Of a DNA stretch of 57,998 nucleotides, positions 43,200 through 52,725 are shown piece by piece (position 1 is the stretch's first letter; each line of letters starts with the position of its first letter). The DNA is taken from positions 1 to 57,998 of the forward strand of contig JARXAN010000035.1 in assembly GCA_029865895.1 (NCBI GenBank), read 5' to 3'. The position numbers and the translations under genes were made by a program. Under the pieces are notes generated by a model. It was not told where the DNA came from and ran no database searches. It was given only the letters and a program-made list of their open reading frames with translations. Origin of the DNA: Actinomycetota bacterium (GTDB lineage: Bacteria; Actinomycetota; Actinomycetes; Actinomycetales; Microbacteriaceae).

Positions 43200-43498
43200 T
43201 GGAAATCTTGGTTCTTTTGGCTTATGCCGCAATTTTGGCCCTGGTAGCACCTTTTGTGCTTCCTCGTTCGGAGCACTACGGCAGCTTTGTGCCGGCAGGT
43301 ATTTCGCTGGTTTCGGGTTCAGTTATCTGGCTTATCCTGACCTGGCTTGGTTTTCACTACGACGAAGCCTGGATCTGGTTCATCGTGATGTTGGCAATGC
43401 CGGCCGCTGTAATCTTTGGAACCCGCTACCTCAATAACTCAAGAGCAGCGGCAGAAGAAAAGAAGCTGGCCCAGATTCGCTCAGGCGCTAAGGCCTAG
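43199..43498 (+). CDS. Small membrane protein of unknown function
   Basis: 99 aa, three TM segments; start overlaps the DUF3107 stop. Confidence 0.7.
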   Translation: MEILVLLAYAAILALVAPFVLPRSEHYGSFVPAGISLVSGSVIWLILTWLGFHYDEAWIWFIVMLAMPAAVIFGTRYLNNSRAAAEEKKLAQIRSGAKA

Positions 43499-44239
43499 TT
43501 GATCCATTCGCACGGTGTGTGCGGCAATCAACTCAGAGGTATACGGCTCTAATACCTTGAACTGCGCGCGAGTGCGCTCAGTGTCATCCTGGTAGCTACC
43601 GGTGGGTAAAACCTTGTCAAAGTCGATCAAGTTTCTGATCTCCAACAGGCAGTCCGCCACGACCATGCGACCGTAGAGGGCCATGCGGTGTCCGAGTTTA
43701 GGATCGGCATCGATTGCTGATGAAAGCGTTGCCCGGGACAGTTTCTCCAACTCCTGTGCGAACAGCAGTTCTTCAACCTTCAATCTTCTAGCCGGAGTCA
43801 GACCCTTGGCCATCCTGCGGAAAGAATCCTCAAGCATTCCAAACACGATGTAGTTGCGCATCGTGTCCTCAAAGAAGTCAGCTCCCCTGGAGCGCTCCAA
43901 CAGTAGGTTCATCGAGGTGCCGTACTTGCTTTCCAGCTGACTTGCCTCAACACCCAACTTGCTCAATAGCGGCACCAGCTCAGAGTGCTTGGAGTAGTAC
44001 TTATTTGAAAGCAGGTGAAGTTTTTTCGACAGCGTTTGGTCCGATGCAGTCTCGGACTGGTGGTCCAGCTGCTCGGCGATGGTGACCATCAGGTGGGCAA
44101 GCCGCCCTAGGTAGATATCCGGCGAAGGAGTAAGCTTGGCAGGGTTGAGTTGAATTTGGCTTCTACCCGAGCTCGCATCACGCGAGGGGAGCGAAAGCTT
44201 CTGGGACACCTTGCGGAGTCTGCGCAACCAATCCAACAC
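43481..44239 (-). CDS. Ferritin-like-fold protein (MiaE-like relative), function unknown
   Basis: All-alpha; YLGRLAHLMVTIAEQ..., RSRGADFFEDTMRNYIVFGMLEDSFRRMA; next to a DEAD-box helicase. Confidence 0.55.
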   Translation of the reverse strand: MLDWLRRLRKVSQKLSLPSRDASSGRSQIQLNPAKLTPSPDIYLGRLAHLMVTIAEQLDHQSETASDQTLSKKLHLLSNKYYSKHSELVPLLSKLGVEASQLESKYGTSMNLLLERSRGADFFEDTMRNYIVFGMLEDSFRRMAKGLTPARRLKVEELLFAQELEKLSRATLSSAIDADPKLGHRMALYGRMVVADCLLEIRNLIDFDKVLPTGSYQDDTERTRAQFKVLEPYTSELIAAHTVRMDQLGLSA

Positions 44240-44245
44240 CCGAAA

Positions 44246-44251
44246 AGCTTA
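44246..44251 (-). promoter_or_regulatory. -10 TAAGCT, 6 nt before GTG 44239
   Basis: TAAGCT-TTTCGG-GTG on the minus strand. Confidence 0.5.
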
Positions 44252-44304
44252 TAACTTGCGACCGCATCCCACTAACGGGACCGGCAAATCAATGGAGAGA
44301 ATTC

Positions 44305-45621
44305 TTGAACTTTCGTTCCCTTGGCATAGATGAAGACATTTGTGCCGCTTTAGATTCCAAATCAATCAGCAGTCCATTCCCAATTCAGGAACAAGCTATT
44401 CCAGTTGCGTTATCTGGAACCGACGTAATCGGACAGGCAAAGACCGGTACCGGTAAGACCCTAGGCTTTGGCCTGCCACTGCTGCAATCCCTGGGTAAAG
44501 ACCCAGAGCACGGCGTGCAGGCACTGGTGGTAGTTCCGACTCGTGAACTTGCGGTTCAGGTTGCAGAAGACCTAGAACTTGCAGCCTCCAACCGTTCAAC
44601 CCAGATTGCGGCCATCTACGGTGGCAAGGCCTACGAGGGTCAAATCGCTCAGATTAAAGCCGGTGCACAGGTTGTAGTGGGAACCCCGGGTCGCCTAATC
44701 GATCTTGCCAAGCAGAAGCTACTGGATTTAGGAAAGATCAAGTTCATGGTGCTCGATGAGGCCGATGAGATGCTTGACCTTGGTTTCTTGCCCGATGTTG
44801 AAAAGCTTTTTAGCTACACCCCTGCCGGTCGTCAGACCATGCTGTTCTCGGCAACCATGCCGGCAGCAATTTTGAACCTAGCCCGCAGATACCAAAACCG
44901 CCCAATCCACATTCGCGTGCAGGATCCGGACGAGGGTAAGACCAAGGCGGACATCAAGCAGTTTGTTTACCGTGCTCACTCCTTGGATAAGGATGAGGTT
45001 GTCGGTCGCATCCTGCAGGCCGAGGGTCGCGGCAAGACCGTAATCTTCGTCCGCACCAAGCGCACCAGCGCAAAGTTGGCGGAAGAGCTTGTCGACCGCG
45101 GCTTCAGCGCCACCCCGCTGCACGGAGACATGAGCCAGGAGGCTCGTGAGCGTTCGATGGCAAACTTCCGCGCTGGCAAGAAGGACATTTTGGTCGCAAC
45201 CGAGGTTGCCGCTCGAGGCATTGACGTCGACGATGTAACCCACGTGATCAACTACTCGGTTCCAGAAGATGAGAAGGCATACCTACACCGCATCGGTAGA
45301 ACCGGTCGCGCTGGCAAGCTAGGTGTCGCGGTTACCTTTGTGGACTGGGACGACATGGCTCGCTGGGTCCACATCAATCGCGAGTTGGAGCTTGACAGGC
45401 CTGAGCCTCAGGAAACCTACTCGAACTCTCCTCACCTATTTGAAGAGCTCGGCATTGCTCCGGGGACCAAGGGTCGCATTGCTCGCTCTACCAAAGAGCC
45501 GGTGAAGCAAGCCAAGCCAAAGCAGGAGCAGGCCGCAAGGTCAGAACCTCAGAAGCCGGCTCAAAAGCGCGATCGAAACCGCAGGCGCAACTACGTCAGC
45601 GGCTCAAAGCCTGAGGCCTGA
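44305..45621 (+). CDS. DEAD-box RNA helicase (TTG start)
   Basis: AKTGTGKT; PTRELAVQV; VLDEADEMLDLGF; SAT; HRIGRTGRAG. Confidence 0.95.
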   Translation: MNFRSLGIDEDICAALDSKSISSPFPIQEQAIPVALSGTDVIGQAKTGTGKTLGFGLPLLQSLGKDPEHGVQALVVVPTRELAVQVAEDLELAASNRSTQIAAIYGGKAYEGQIAQIKAGAQVVVGTPGRLIDLAKQKLLDLGKIKFMVLDEADEMLDLGFLPDVEKLFSYTPAGRQTMLFSATMPAAILNLARRYQNRPIHIRVQDPDEGKTKADIKQFVYRAHSLDKDEVVGRILQAEGRGKTVIFVRTKRTSAKLAEELVDRGFSATPLHGDMSQEARERSMANFRAGKKDILVATEVAARGIDVDDVTHVINYSVPEDEKAYLHRIGRTGRAGKLGVAVTFVDWDDMARWVHINRELELDRPEPQETYSNSPHLFEELGIAPGTKGRIARSTKEPVKQAKPKQEQAARSEPQKPAQKRDRNRRRNYVSGSKPEA

Positions 45622-46460
45622 TCGATAATTCGATCCAGCATCTCAGGTGAGGTGACATTCTCACCGAGCAGGTTGTCCTTGCCGCCGACGCCGTGGTAAT
45701 CCGACGATCCGGTCACAATCAGGTTGTGCTTTAGCGCAAGATCTCGAAGCCATACCTTTGCCACGTTTGGAACGGCGCGGTGGTCAACCTCCAGGCCGTT
45801 TAGCCCAGCCTCAATCAGGGTCTCGAAATGTGCCCTGGGCAAATCCTCGCGCTTTGCCCCCGGCGGAAAATCAATTAGCGGGTGAGCCATCACGCTGACT
45901 CCCCCAGCCTGCCGAATCAGAGTGATGGCCTCGATGGTGTCTAGTGATTTCTCCGATACGTAATAAGGAGAACTGCGATGCAGAATAGAGGTGAAGGCAT
46001 CTGAGCGGGTTGGCACAATGCCTGCCTCAACCAAAGCATCAGCGATGGCTGGGCGACCGATGGTCGATCCCTGCGGAAGTTGACTGAGCACCAGCTCAAA
46101 GTCAATCGGGTAATCCTTTGAAAGCCGGGCCACCATTTCGCGAGCTCTAACCATTCTGGATTCTTTGGTGCGGTTGAGTGCTGTGATTAGCGCCTGGTTG
46201 TTTGGGTCAGGTAGGTAAGCCAGCATGTGCACACTCACACCGTGCCCGGAGGGCGTCACCGCTCGGGTGGAGACTTCGATTCCAGGAATCAACCCCAAAC
46301 CGTGAGATTGAGCCGAGGTTATCGCCTCGTCCCAGCCGGAAACGGTGTCGTGGTCGGTAATTGCAAGAATCTTGACTCCGGCTTTGGCAGCATTCTGCAC
46401 CAGTTCGGTTGGGGTATCTTTACCGTCCGAATGATTTGTGTGTGCATGAAGGTCGATCAC
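45591..46460 (-). CDS. PHP-domain phosphoesterase (start re-assigned to GTG 46460)
   Basis: VIDLHAHTNHSDGKDTPTELV; ITDHDTVSGW; MAHPLIDFP; GSSDYHG. Confidence 0.93.
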   Translation of the reverse strand: MIDLHAHTNHSDGKDTPTELVQNAAKAGVKILAITDHDTVSGWDEAITSAQSHGLGLIPGIEVSTRAVTPSGHGVSVHMLAYLPDPNNQALITALNRTKESRMVRAREMVARLSKDYPIDFELVLSQLPQGSTIGRPAIADALVEAGIVPTRSDAFTSILHRSSPYYVSEKSLDTIEAITLIRQAGGVSVMAHPLIDFPPGAKREDLPRAHFETLIEAGLNGLEVDHRAVPNVAKVWLRDLALKHNLIVTGSSDYHGVGGKDNLLGENVTSPEMLDRIIDQASGFEPLT

Positions 46461-46466
46461 AGGTAG

Positions 46467-46472
46467 AGAATA
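46467..46472 (-). promoter_or_regulatory. -10 TATTCT, 6 nt before GTG of the PHP gene
   Basis: TATTCT-CTACCT-GTG on the minus strand; lies in the 17-bp gap to pepP. Confidence 0.5.
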
Positions 46473-46477
46473 GTGGC

Positions 46478-47875
46478 ATGGGAAAAAAGTCAAAGCCGAC
46501 CAACAGATCACGCACACCACAATCCAAAACCTTTTTGAAGTACATCGCCTCGAATTGGGATGAATCACAAGGGCAAGAAACTTCGCGCTGGGAGGTCGCC
46601 AACTTCACCGAAAAGCGCAGAGCCGAGATTGCCAAGCAGTTCAAGGGCAAGGTTTTGCTGATTGAGGCTGGTGAGCCAAAGGTTCGCTCGAATGACGATG
46701 AGTACCGCTATCGCCCATTCTCTGGTTTTGCACACCTGACCGGTTGGGGTTCTGCGACAGTCCCGGGATCGGTATTGGTGATTGACGCTCGCAAAACCAA
46801 GGTCAAATCAACTCTTTACCTAATGCCAACCGCGGATAAGAACTCGGACGAGTTCTTCGCAAATCCAATGATTGGTGAGTTTTGGGTCGGAGCAAGACCA
46901 AGCCTGAGCCAGGTCGCTCACCAGCTGGGGATTGAGACCGAGGATCTTGCGAAGTTGCCAAAGCACCGGGAGAAATTTGGCAAGGTGGTAACTCCAAAGA
47001 ATGCCAAATTCGCAGAAGCCCTCTCCACCTTGAGATTTGTCAAAGACGACTACGAAATTGCTCAAATGCGCGAGGCAGTAAATGTCACAGTTCGAGGATT
47101 TGGTGATGTGGCTCGTTCGTTGCCGAAGGCTACGACCCACGCCCGCGGTGAGCGCGTGGTCGAGACCGCATTCTTCTCTCGGGCACGCCTCGAGGGTTAC
47201 GACCTTGGCTACGGAACCATCGCAGCTTCTGGTGCGCACGCCTGCACCCTGCACTGGACCAATAACGACGGTGAGGTGAAGGCGGGTGATTTGATTCTGG
47301 TCGATGCCGGTGTGGAACTAGATTCGCTGTACACAGCTGACGTGACACGCACGATTCCGGTGAACGGCAAGTTCACAGAACAGCAAAAGAAGATCTACGA
47401 CGCCGTGCTAGCCGCAGCCGATGCCGCTTTTGCAATCGCTAAGCCAGGCATCAAGTTCCGAGACCTTCACAACGCTGCAATCGAAGTAATTGCCCAGAAG
47501 GTTTCGGAGTTTGGCCTGCTACCGGTCTCTCTGGAAGAGACGCTAAAGCCAGATAATCAACACCACCGCCGCTACATGGTGCACGGCACCAGCCACCACC
47601 TAGGTATGGATGTGCACGACTGCGCCCAGGCCCGACGTGAGATGTATCAAGATGGCATCTTGCAGCCGGGCATGGTTTTCACAATCGAGCCAGGGCTCTA
47701 CTTCCACGCCAATGACCTAACTGTTCCGGCAGAGTTCCGCGGCATTGGCGTGAGAATCGAAGACGATGTTTTGGTTACCGAAACCGGTGTTGAGAATCTG
47801 TCAGCGGGATTGCCAAGAACCACCGCGGAGATCGAGGCTTGGTATGCGCAGGAACTACTCGGAGCTGCCGGCTAG
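46478..47875 (+). CDS. pepP: Xaa-Pro aminopeptidase (M24B), start ATG 46478
   Basis: LVDAGVELDSLYTADVTRTIPVNGKF; VHGTSHHLGMDVHD; FTIEPGLYF; GVRIEDDVLVT. Confidence 0.94.
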   Translation: MGKKSKPTNRSRTPQSKTFLKYIASNWDESQGQETSRWEVANFTEKRRAEIAKQFKGKVLLIEAGEPKVRSNDDEYRYRPFSGFAHLTGWGSATVPGSVLVIDARKTKVKSTLYLMPTADKNSDEFFANPMIGEFWVGARPSLSQVAHQLGIETEDLAKLPKHREKFGKVVTPKNAKFAEALSTLRFVKDDYEIAQMREAVNVTVRGFGDVARSLPKATTHARGERVVETAFFSRARLEGYDLGYGTIAASGAHACTLHWTNNDGEVKAGDLILVDAGVELDSLYTADVTRTIPVNGKFTEQQKKIYDAVLAAADAAFAIAKPGIKFRDLHNAAIEVIAQKVSEFGLLPVSLEETLKPDNQHHRRYMVHGTSHHLGMDVHDCAQARREMYQDGILQPGMVFTIEPGLYFHANDLTVPAEFRGIGVRIEDDVLVTETGVENLSAGLPRTTAEIEAWYAQELLGAAG

Positions 47876-48370
47876 TCCCAGAATCTTCAGTGCTGCCAGG
47901 GCATCTTCGTCAGGAACGATGACTTCGTAGCGAGTTGCGATTGGCATCTGTGAGGACAGGAATCCTCGCTTGTTCTTGGTGACAGAGAAGCGAATGACCT
48001 GAAACAGCATTCCCAAACCAGCTCCAACAACCAATACCGAGAAGAACTGCTGCGGCAGGTAGTTCACGCCACCCTCCGGGCTCACTTCGATACCGGTGCC
48101 AAGCAGAAGTGCAAAAATCAAACCAATCCAAAAACCGGTCAACGCGCCAGATAGTGCAACTCGACCGTAGCCCAGACGCGAGCGAACTCGCTCCACCAAA
48201 ACCGGATCGTGACCAATAATGCTGATCTTGTTCGGGGCAAAGTCTCCAGCAATCAAACGCTCCACCAGCTTGGTGGCGTCTTGGTAGTTGGGGAACTCGC
48301 CAAGCGAGTGACCCTTAGGCACCGAGGGTGAAGTGCGGCGGTTCTTTGGGGCTGGTTGGGCATCTGTCAT
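47855..48370 (-). CDS. General-stress-protein 17M-like membrane protein
   Basis: GEFPNYQDATKLVERLIAGDFAPNKISIIGHD; two TM segments. Confidence 0.75.
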   Translation of the reverse strand: MTDAQPAPKNRRTSPSVPKGHSLGEFPNYQDATKLVERLIAGDFAPNKISIIGHDPVLVERVRSRLGYGRVALSGALTGFWIGLIFALLLGTGIEVSPEGGVNYLPQQFFSVLVVGAGLGMLFQVIRFSVTKNKRGFLSSQMPIATRYEVIVPDEDALAALKILGLAGSSE

Positions 48371-48404
48371 AGATGCATTTTGCCAGATGTTTGCTTTAGG
48401 GGAA

Positions 48405-48410
48405 TAAGGT
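48405..48410 (+). promoter_or_regulatory. -10 TAAGGT, 7 nt before GTG 48418
   Basis: TAAGGT-TATCTCT-GTG. Confidence 0.5.
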
Positions 48411-48417
48411 TATCTCT

Positions 48418-49650
48418 GTGAGCACAACCAGAGTATTCGTGGCCAGATTGGCGGGCTGTGGCGTTTTTGACCCACTCGGAGATCGAGTTGGAAAAGTCAT
48501 TGACGTTCTAATGGCGTACCGAAAGACTCTGCCACCGCGTGCAACTGGTTTCGTGATTGAGATTTCTGGCCGAAGAAGAGTCTTTTTGCCAGTCACCAGG
48601 GTGACGGCGATTGCCCCAGGGCAGCTAATGACAAATGGTTTTATTGACCTTCGCCGCTTCTCGCAGCGCGGCCAAGAGGTTCGGGCGATTGCCGAGATTT
48701 TAGGTCGCAAGGTCACGCTATTGGATGGCGGTGGAGATGCCACCATCGAAGACTTTGCAATTGAGAAGAACAAGCGTGGCGACTGGGAGCTCAGTGAACT
48801 CTTCGTGCGCAAGCCAAAGAACACTGCCCTGCCATTTGCGAAGGGGCCCACTGACTTTTTGATGTGGCACGAGGTTCAGGAAAACCAGCAAAACCCTGCC
48901 GAACAGGATGCCCAGCAGCTGCTATCAACCGTTGCAGATTTGCGCCCGGCTGACCTTGCAACCGCGGTTTTGGAATTGCCTGAGGATCGAATGATCGCCT
49001 TGGCAGAAGAGCTGGACGATGAGCGCTTGGCAGATCTACTCGAGGAGCTACCAGAAGAAGAACAGCTTGAGATTATCAACGAACTCGAGGATGAAAGAGC
49101 TGCCGAAGTTTTGGACCTAATGGGTCCCGATGATGCCGCGGACCTTATGCAGAACATGTCGAAAGAGCGAACCGAGACCCTGTTGGACCTTATGGACCAA
49201 GAGGAAGCCGATGACATTCGCGAACTTTTGAAGTATGAACCGTATACCGCTGGTGGAATGATGACGCCGGAGCCAATCATCTGCGCAGCTGACACCACGG
49301 TTGCCGAGGCGATGGCGCTAATTCGCCGCAAAGAGGTTGAGCCGGTGCTCGCGGCACAGGTGTTTGTGACCCTGCCGCCTTACGAAACGCCAACCGGTAA
49401 ATACCTCGGCGTAGTTCACTTCCAAAAACTTCTGCGCTACCCGCCACACGAGCGCCTGGCGTCACTATTGGATTCTGAGCAGGAACCAATCAGGCCCGAG
49501 ACTTCGATCTCCCAGATTCACCGAGATCTTGCAACCTATGACCTGGTAGCGCTGCCGGTAGTTGATGAAAACCATCACATGCTTGGCGTTGTGACCGTTG
49601 ACGACGTGCTCGACCACCTATTGCCGGACGACTGGAGAAGTGAGGACTGA
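48418..49650 (+). CDS. MgtE N-domain plus CBS pair protein with PRC-barrel-like N-terminus, no TM domain
   Basis: DDERLADLLEELPEEEQLEIINELEDERAAEVLDLMGPDDAADLM; TAGGMMTPEPI; VVDENHHMLGVVTVDDVLD; no TM helices. Confidence 0.88.
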   Translation: MSTTRVFVARLAGCGVFDPLGDRVGKVIDVLMAYRKTLPPRATGFVIEISGRRRVFLPVTRVTAIAPGQLMTNGFIDLRRFSQRGQEVRAIAEILGRKVTLLDGGGDATIEDFAIEKNKRGDWELSELFVRKPKNTALPFAKGPTDFLMWHEVQENQQNPAEQDAQQLLSTVADLRPADLATAVLELPEDRMIALAEELDDERLADLLEELPEEEQLEIINELEDERAAEVLDLMGPDDAADLMQNMSKERTETLLDLMDQEEADDIRELLKYEPYTAGGMMTPEPIICAADTTVAEAMALIRRKEVEPVLAAQVFVTLPPYETPTGKYLGVVHFQKLLRYPPHERLASLLDSEQEPIRPETSISQIHRDLATYDLVALPVVDENHHMLGVVTVDDVLDHLLPDDWRSED

Positions 49651-50156
49651 TGATGGCTAGAAACCAATCACCGCTTGAAACTCCAAAGACCAAGCAGCTG
49701 TTTCGGGCACCAAGCCTGAACCAAGAAGCGGTAGGCAGAATTTCGGAGCGCTTTGCGCGCGCCATGGGAACCGGTGCCTTCCTAATCACCATGACGATCA
49801 TTGTTTTGCTTTGGGTGTCCTGGAATACGCTGGCGCCCGAGAGCGCTCAGTATGACCCGAGGGCATTGAACTTTACGCTTTTGACCTTGATTCTCTCGCT
49901 GCAGGCTTCCTATGCGGCACCGCTAATTCTTTTGGCGCAGAATCGCCAAGATGACCGTGACCGAGTGAAGTTTGAGCAGGATCGCCAGCGAGCTGAGCGA
50001 AACCTTGCCGACACTGAGTACCTCGCACGCGAGGTGGCGGCTCTCAAGTTGGCCCTCGAAGAGGTAGCTACCAAAGACTTCGTCAAAGACGAGCTTCGCG
50101 AGGTTGTGCGCGAACTCCTCGAGGAACTCCAGACCAAGCCCAAAAAGACCAAATGA
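49650..50156 (+). CDS. DUF1003 membrane protein
   Basis: Two TM segments, SAQYDPRALNFTLLTLILSLQASYAAPLILLAQNRQDDRDR. Confidence 0.92.
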   Translation: MMARNQSPLETPKTKQLFRAPSLNQEAVGRISERFARAMGTGAFLITMTIIVLLWVSWNTLAPESAQYDPRALNFTLLTLILSLQASYAAPLILLAQNRQDDRDRVKFEQDRQRAERNLADTEYLAREVAALKLALEEVATKDFVKDELREVVRELLEELQTKPKKTK

Positions 50157-51253
50157 GCAGAGCTGTAACCGCTTTGAAGCGGGTCATTGATCCCGAACTC
50201 AGAGCACCGATTACCGAACTTGGCATGGTTGAGGTCGTATCCGAATCCGACAATTCTGCCGATGTGATTGTGAAACTAACAATCGCCGGTTGCCCAGCAG
50301 CAAAGAAGATTGAGCGCGAAGTTCGCGAGGTGCTGAGCGCGACTTTTGAGCAGTTTGATTTGACGATGTCGGTGATGACCCAGACCGAGAGAGATGAGCT
50401 CAAGGCCAAACTGCGTGGCAATGCCCCAGTGAAGTTCAACCCCTTTGCCCAGGACGATAACTTCACCAAGGTGATCTTTGTCGGCAGCGGTAAAGGTGGT
50501 GTCGGTAAGAGCACGCTCACCGCAAATATCGCGGTTGCGCTATCGGAGCTTGGTCACAAGGTCGGATTGATCGATGCCGACATTTTTGGCTACTCAATCC
50601 CTGGACAGCTCGGCATCAGCGAGAATCCAACGCAGCTGGATGACCTGATGCTCCCGCCGATTGCCTTTGGCGTGAAGGTGATGTCGATTGGTTTTTTTGT
50701 GACCGACAATCAACCGGTTGGTTGGCGCGGACCCATGTTGCACAGAGCCATAGAGCAATTCCTCACCAATGTCTACTGGGGCGACTTGGATTACCTGTTG
50801 GTCGACCTACCACCGGGAACCGGCGATGTTGCAATCAGCCTGGGACAGCTCCTGAACAAGGCGCGGTCGGTAGTAATCACCACCCCGCAGTCTGCCGCCG
50901 CAACCGTGGCGGAGCGAAGCGGTGCGATCGGATTGCAAACCGGTCAAGAGATTCTCGGTGTGATCGAGAACTTGAGCTATCTACCAAGTGATGCCGGAAA
51001 CCAATACATCTTCGGGCAGGGTGGCGGTCAAGCGGTGGCCGATCGACTCAGCACACTAAGCGGTCAACCGGTGGAACTGCTAGCCCAGTTACCAATCAGC
51101 TCTGCCCTGCGTGAGGCTTCGGATAGCGGCGTGCCACTGGTGATTTCCGCCCCGGAAAATGAGATTTCGAAGCAGATTTTTGACATTGCAGGAGCCTTGG
51201 CAGCAAAACCGATTGGGCTGCGTGGGAAATCTTTGGGTCTAAAACCCCGTTAG
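50153..51253 (+). CDS. Mrp/NBP35-family P-loop ATPase with N-terminal DUF59
   Basis: SGKGGVGKSTLTANIA; LLVDLPPGTGDV; TTPQSAAATVAERSG. Confidence 0.94.
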   Translation: MSRAVTALKRVIDPELRAPITELGMVEVVSESDNSADVIVKLTIAGCPAAKKIEREVREVLSATFEQFDLTMSVMTQTERDELKAKLRGNAPVKFNPFAQDDNFTKVIFVGSGKGGVGKSTLTANIAVALSELGHKVGLIDADIFGYSIPGQLGISENPTQLDDLMLPPIAFGVKVMSIGFFVTDNQPVGWRGPMLHRAIEQFLTNVYWGDLDYLLVDLPPGTGDVAISLGQLLNKARSVVITTPQSAAATVAERSGAIGLQTGQEILGVIENLSYLPSDAGNQYIFGQGGGQAVADRLSTLSGQPVELLAQLPISSALREASDSGVPLVISAPENEISKQIFDIAGALAAKPIGLRGKSLGLKPR

Positions 51254-51261
51254 ATATAGGT

Positions 51262-52725
51262 ATGAATCTAATTTCGGTCGTTAGCCCGCTCACCGGGGAG
51301 AAGCTCCACGACATCCAGGCTTTCAGCGCAAGCGATGTTGCCGATGCTTTCAAATCAGCACGTAAGGCCCAGCCAGCTTGGGCTGAATCAGCGCAGCACC
51401 GCTCGCTGGTTGCCAAGAAACTCGCAGCCCTTTTGGCTAAAGAGCAATCCACCGTAATGGATATGCTCCAGGCGGAGACCGGTAAGTCTCGCTCGCATGC
51501 CTTTGAAGAGGTGGCTGGCGCGCTCGGTGCAATCTCCTACTATGCCAAGGTCGGCCCGAAGCTAATGAAGCGCAAGCGCATCAAAGCGGCCGTTCCGCTG
51601 ATGCTCAGCGCTTACGTTGAGACCGTGCCGGTTGGTGTGGTTGGCGTGATCACCCCGTGGAACTACCCGCTGGCACTCACCATGATGGACGTAATTCCTG
51701 CCCTGATGGCAGGTAACTCGGTGGTGCACAAGGCCGACAACCAGACCGCAATGACGGTTCACCTAGCGAGGGATTTGGCCATCGAGGCCGGAGTTCCTGA
51801 GGACGTTTGGCAGATCGTGCATGGCGATCCAGCTGAGGTCGGCAACGCCGTCACCGACAACGCTGACTACGTGGCCTTCACCGGTTCGACTCCGACCGGC
51901 CGCATGGTGGCAGAGCGCGCTGCCAAGCGCCTTATTGGCTACAGCCTTGAACTGGGTGGCAAGAACCCGATGATTGTTTTGCCGGGTGCAAATTTGGAGC
52001 AGGCAGCCGAGATTGCGCTTGGTTCAGCATTTGGAAATGCCGGTCAGCTCTGCGTGTCTATCGAGCGACTCTACGTTCCAAACCACGCGCTTTCTGACTT
52101 CGAGGCGATTCTGAAGCGCCGCATCGAAACCATGACGGTTGGTTCGTCTGGAGAGTTTGCTCACGACATTGGATCACTTACCTCTAAGGCTCAGGTTGAG
52201 CGAGTATCTGGCTTTGTGGACCGCGCTGTTTCAGAGGGAGCGAAGGTTCTCACCGGAGGCAAGCGCCTGGAGAATCTAGGTCCAAACTACTACGCCCCTA
52301 CCGTCTTGACCGCAGTGCCAAAGACTGCCGAGATTATGACCAAAGAGGTATTCGGCCCGGTTATCGCGTTGGTTGGCTACGACTCACTTGATGAGGCGGT
52401 TGAGCTTTCAAACGCCACCGAATTTGGTCTGAACGCTTCGGTGGTGGGAGACCGCTCTAAAGCTCTTGAGGTGGCTTCTAGGCTGATGGCCGGTTCCGTC
52501 AACATCAACGAGGGTTACCGAGCCTCCATGGCTTCTATGGCTGCTCCAATGGGTGGAATGAAGCAATCTGGAAATGGACGACGTTCTGGTCCTGCAGGGC
52601 TTTTGCGTTTTACCGAAACCAGAACCATCGGAGTTGCCAACAAGTTGCCAATTGGCTTGCCGACCAGGGCAAAGGAATACAAGGTCATGGCTCCGCTAAT
52701 GACGAAGCTCACGAAGTGGATCTAG
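51262..52725 (+). CDS. Succinate-semialdehyde dehydrogenase-like aldehyde dehydrogenase
   Basis: ALDH: TPWNYPLALTMMDVIPALMAGN; FTGSTPTGRMV; LELGGKNPMIV; GNAGQLCVSIERLYV. Confidence 0.93.
   Translation: MNLISVVSPLTGEKLHDIQAFSASDVADAFKSARKAQPAWAESAQHRSLVAKKLAALLAKEQSTVMDMLQAETGKSRSHAFEEVAGALGAISYYAKVGPKLMKRKRIKAAVPLMLSAYVETVPVGVVGVITPWNYPLALTMMDVIPALMAGNSVVHKADNQTAMTVHLARDLAIEAGVPEDVWQIVHGDPAEVGNAVTDNADYVAFTGSTPTGRMVAERAAKRLIGYSLELGGKNPMIVLPGANLEQAAEIALGSAFGNAGQLCVSIERLYVPNHALSDFEAILKRRIETMTVGSSGEFAHDIGSLTSKAQVERVSGFVDRAVSEGAKVLTGGKRLENLGPNYYAPTVLTAVPKTAEIMTKEVFGPVIALVGYDSLDEAVELSNATEFGLNASVVGDRSKALEVASRLMAGSVNINEGYRASMASMAAPMGGMKQSGNGRRSGPAGLLRFTETRTIGVANKLPIGLPTRAKEYKVMAPLMTKLTKWI

Noticed and set aside
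51235-51264. Leaderless promoter for the aldehyde dehydrogenase gene (TAGATA before ATG 51262)
   Set aside because: Hexamer lacks final T at the required spacing and the gene follows mrp closely; more likely co-transcribed
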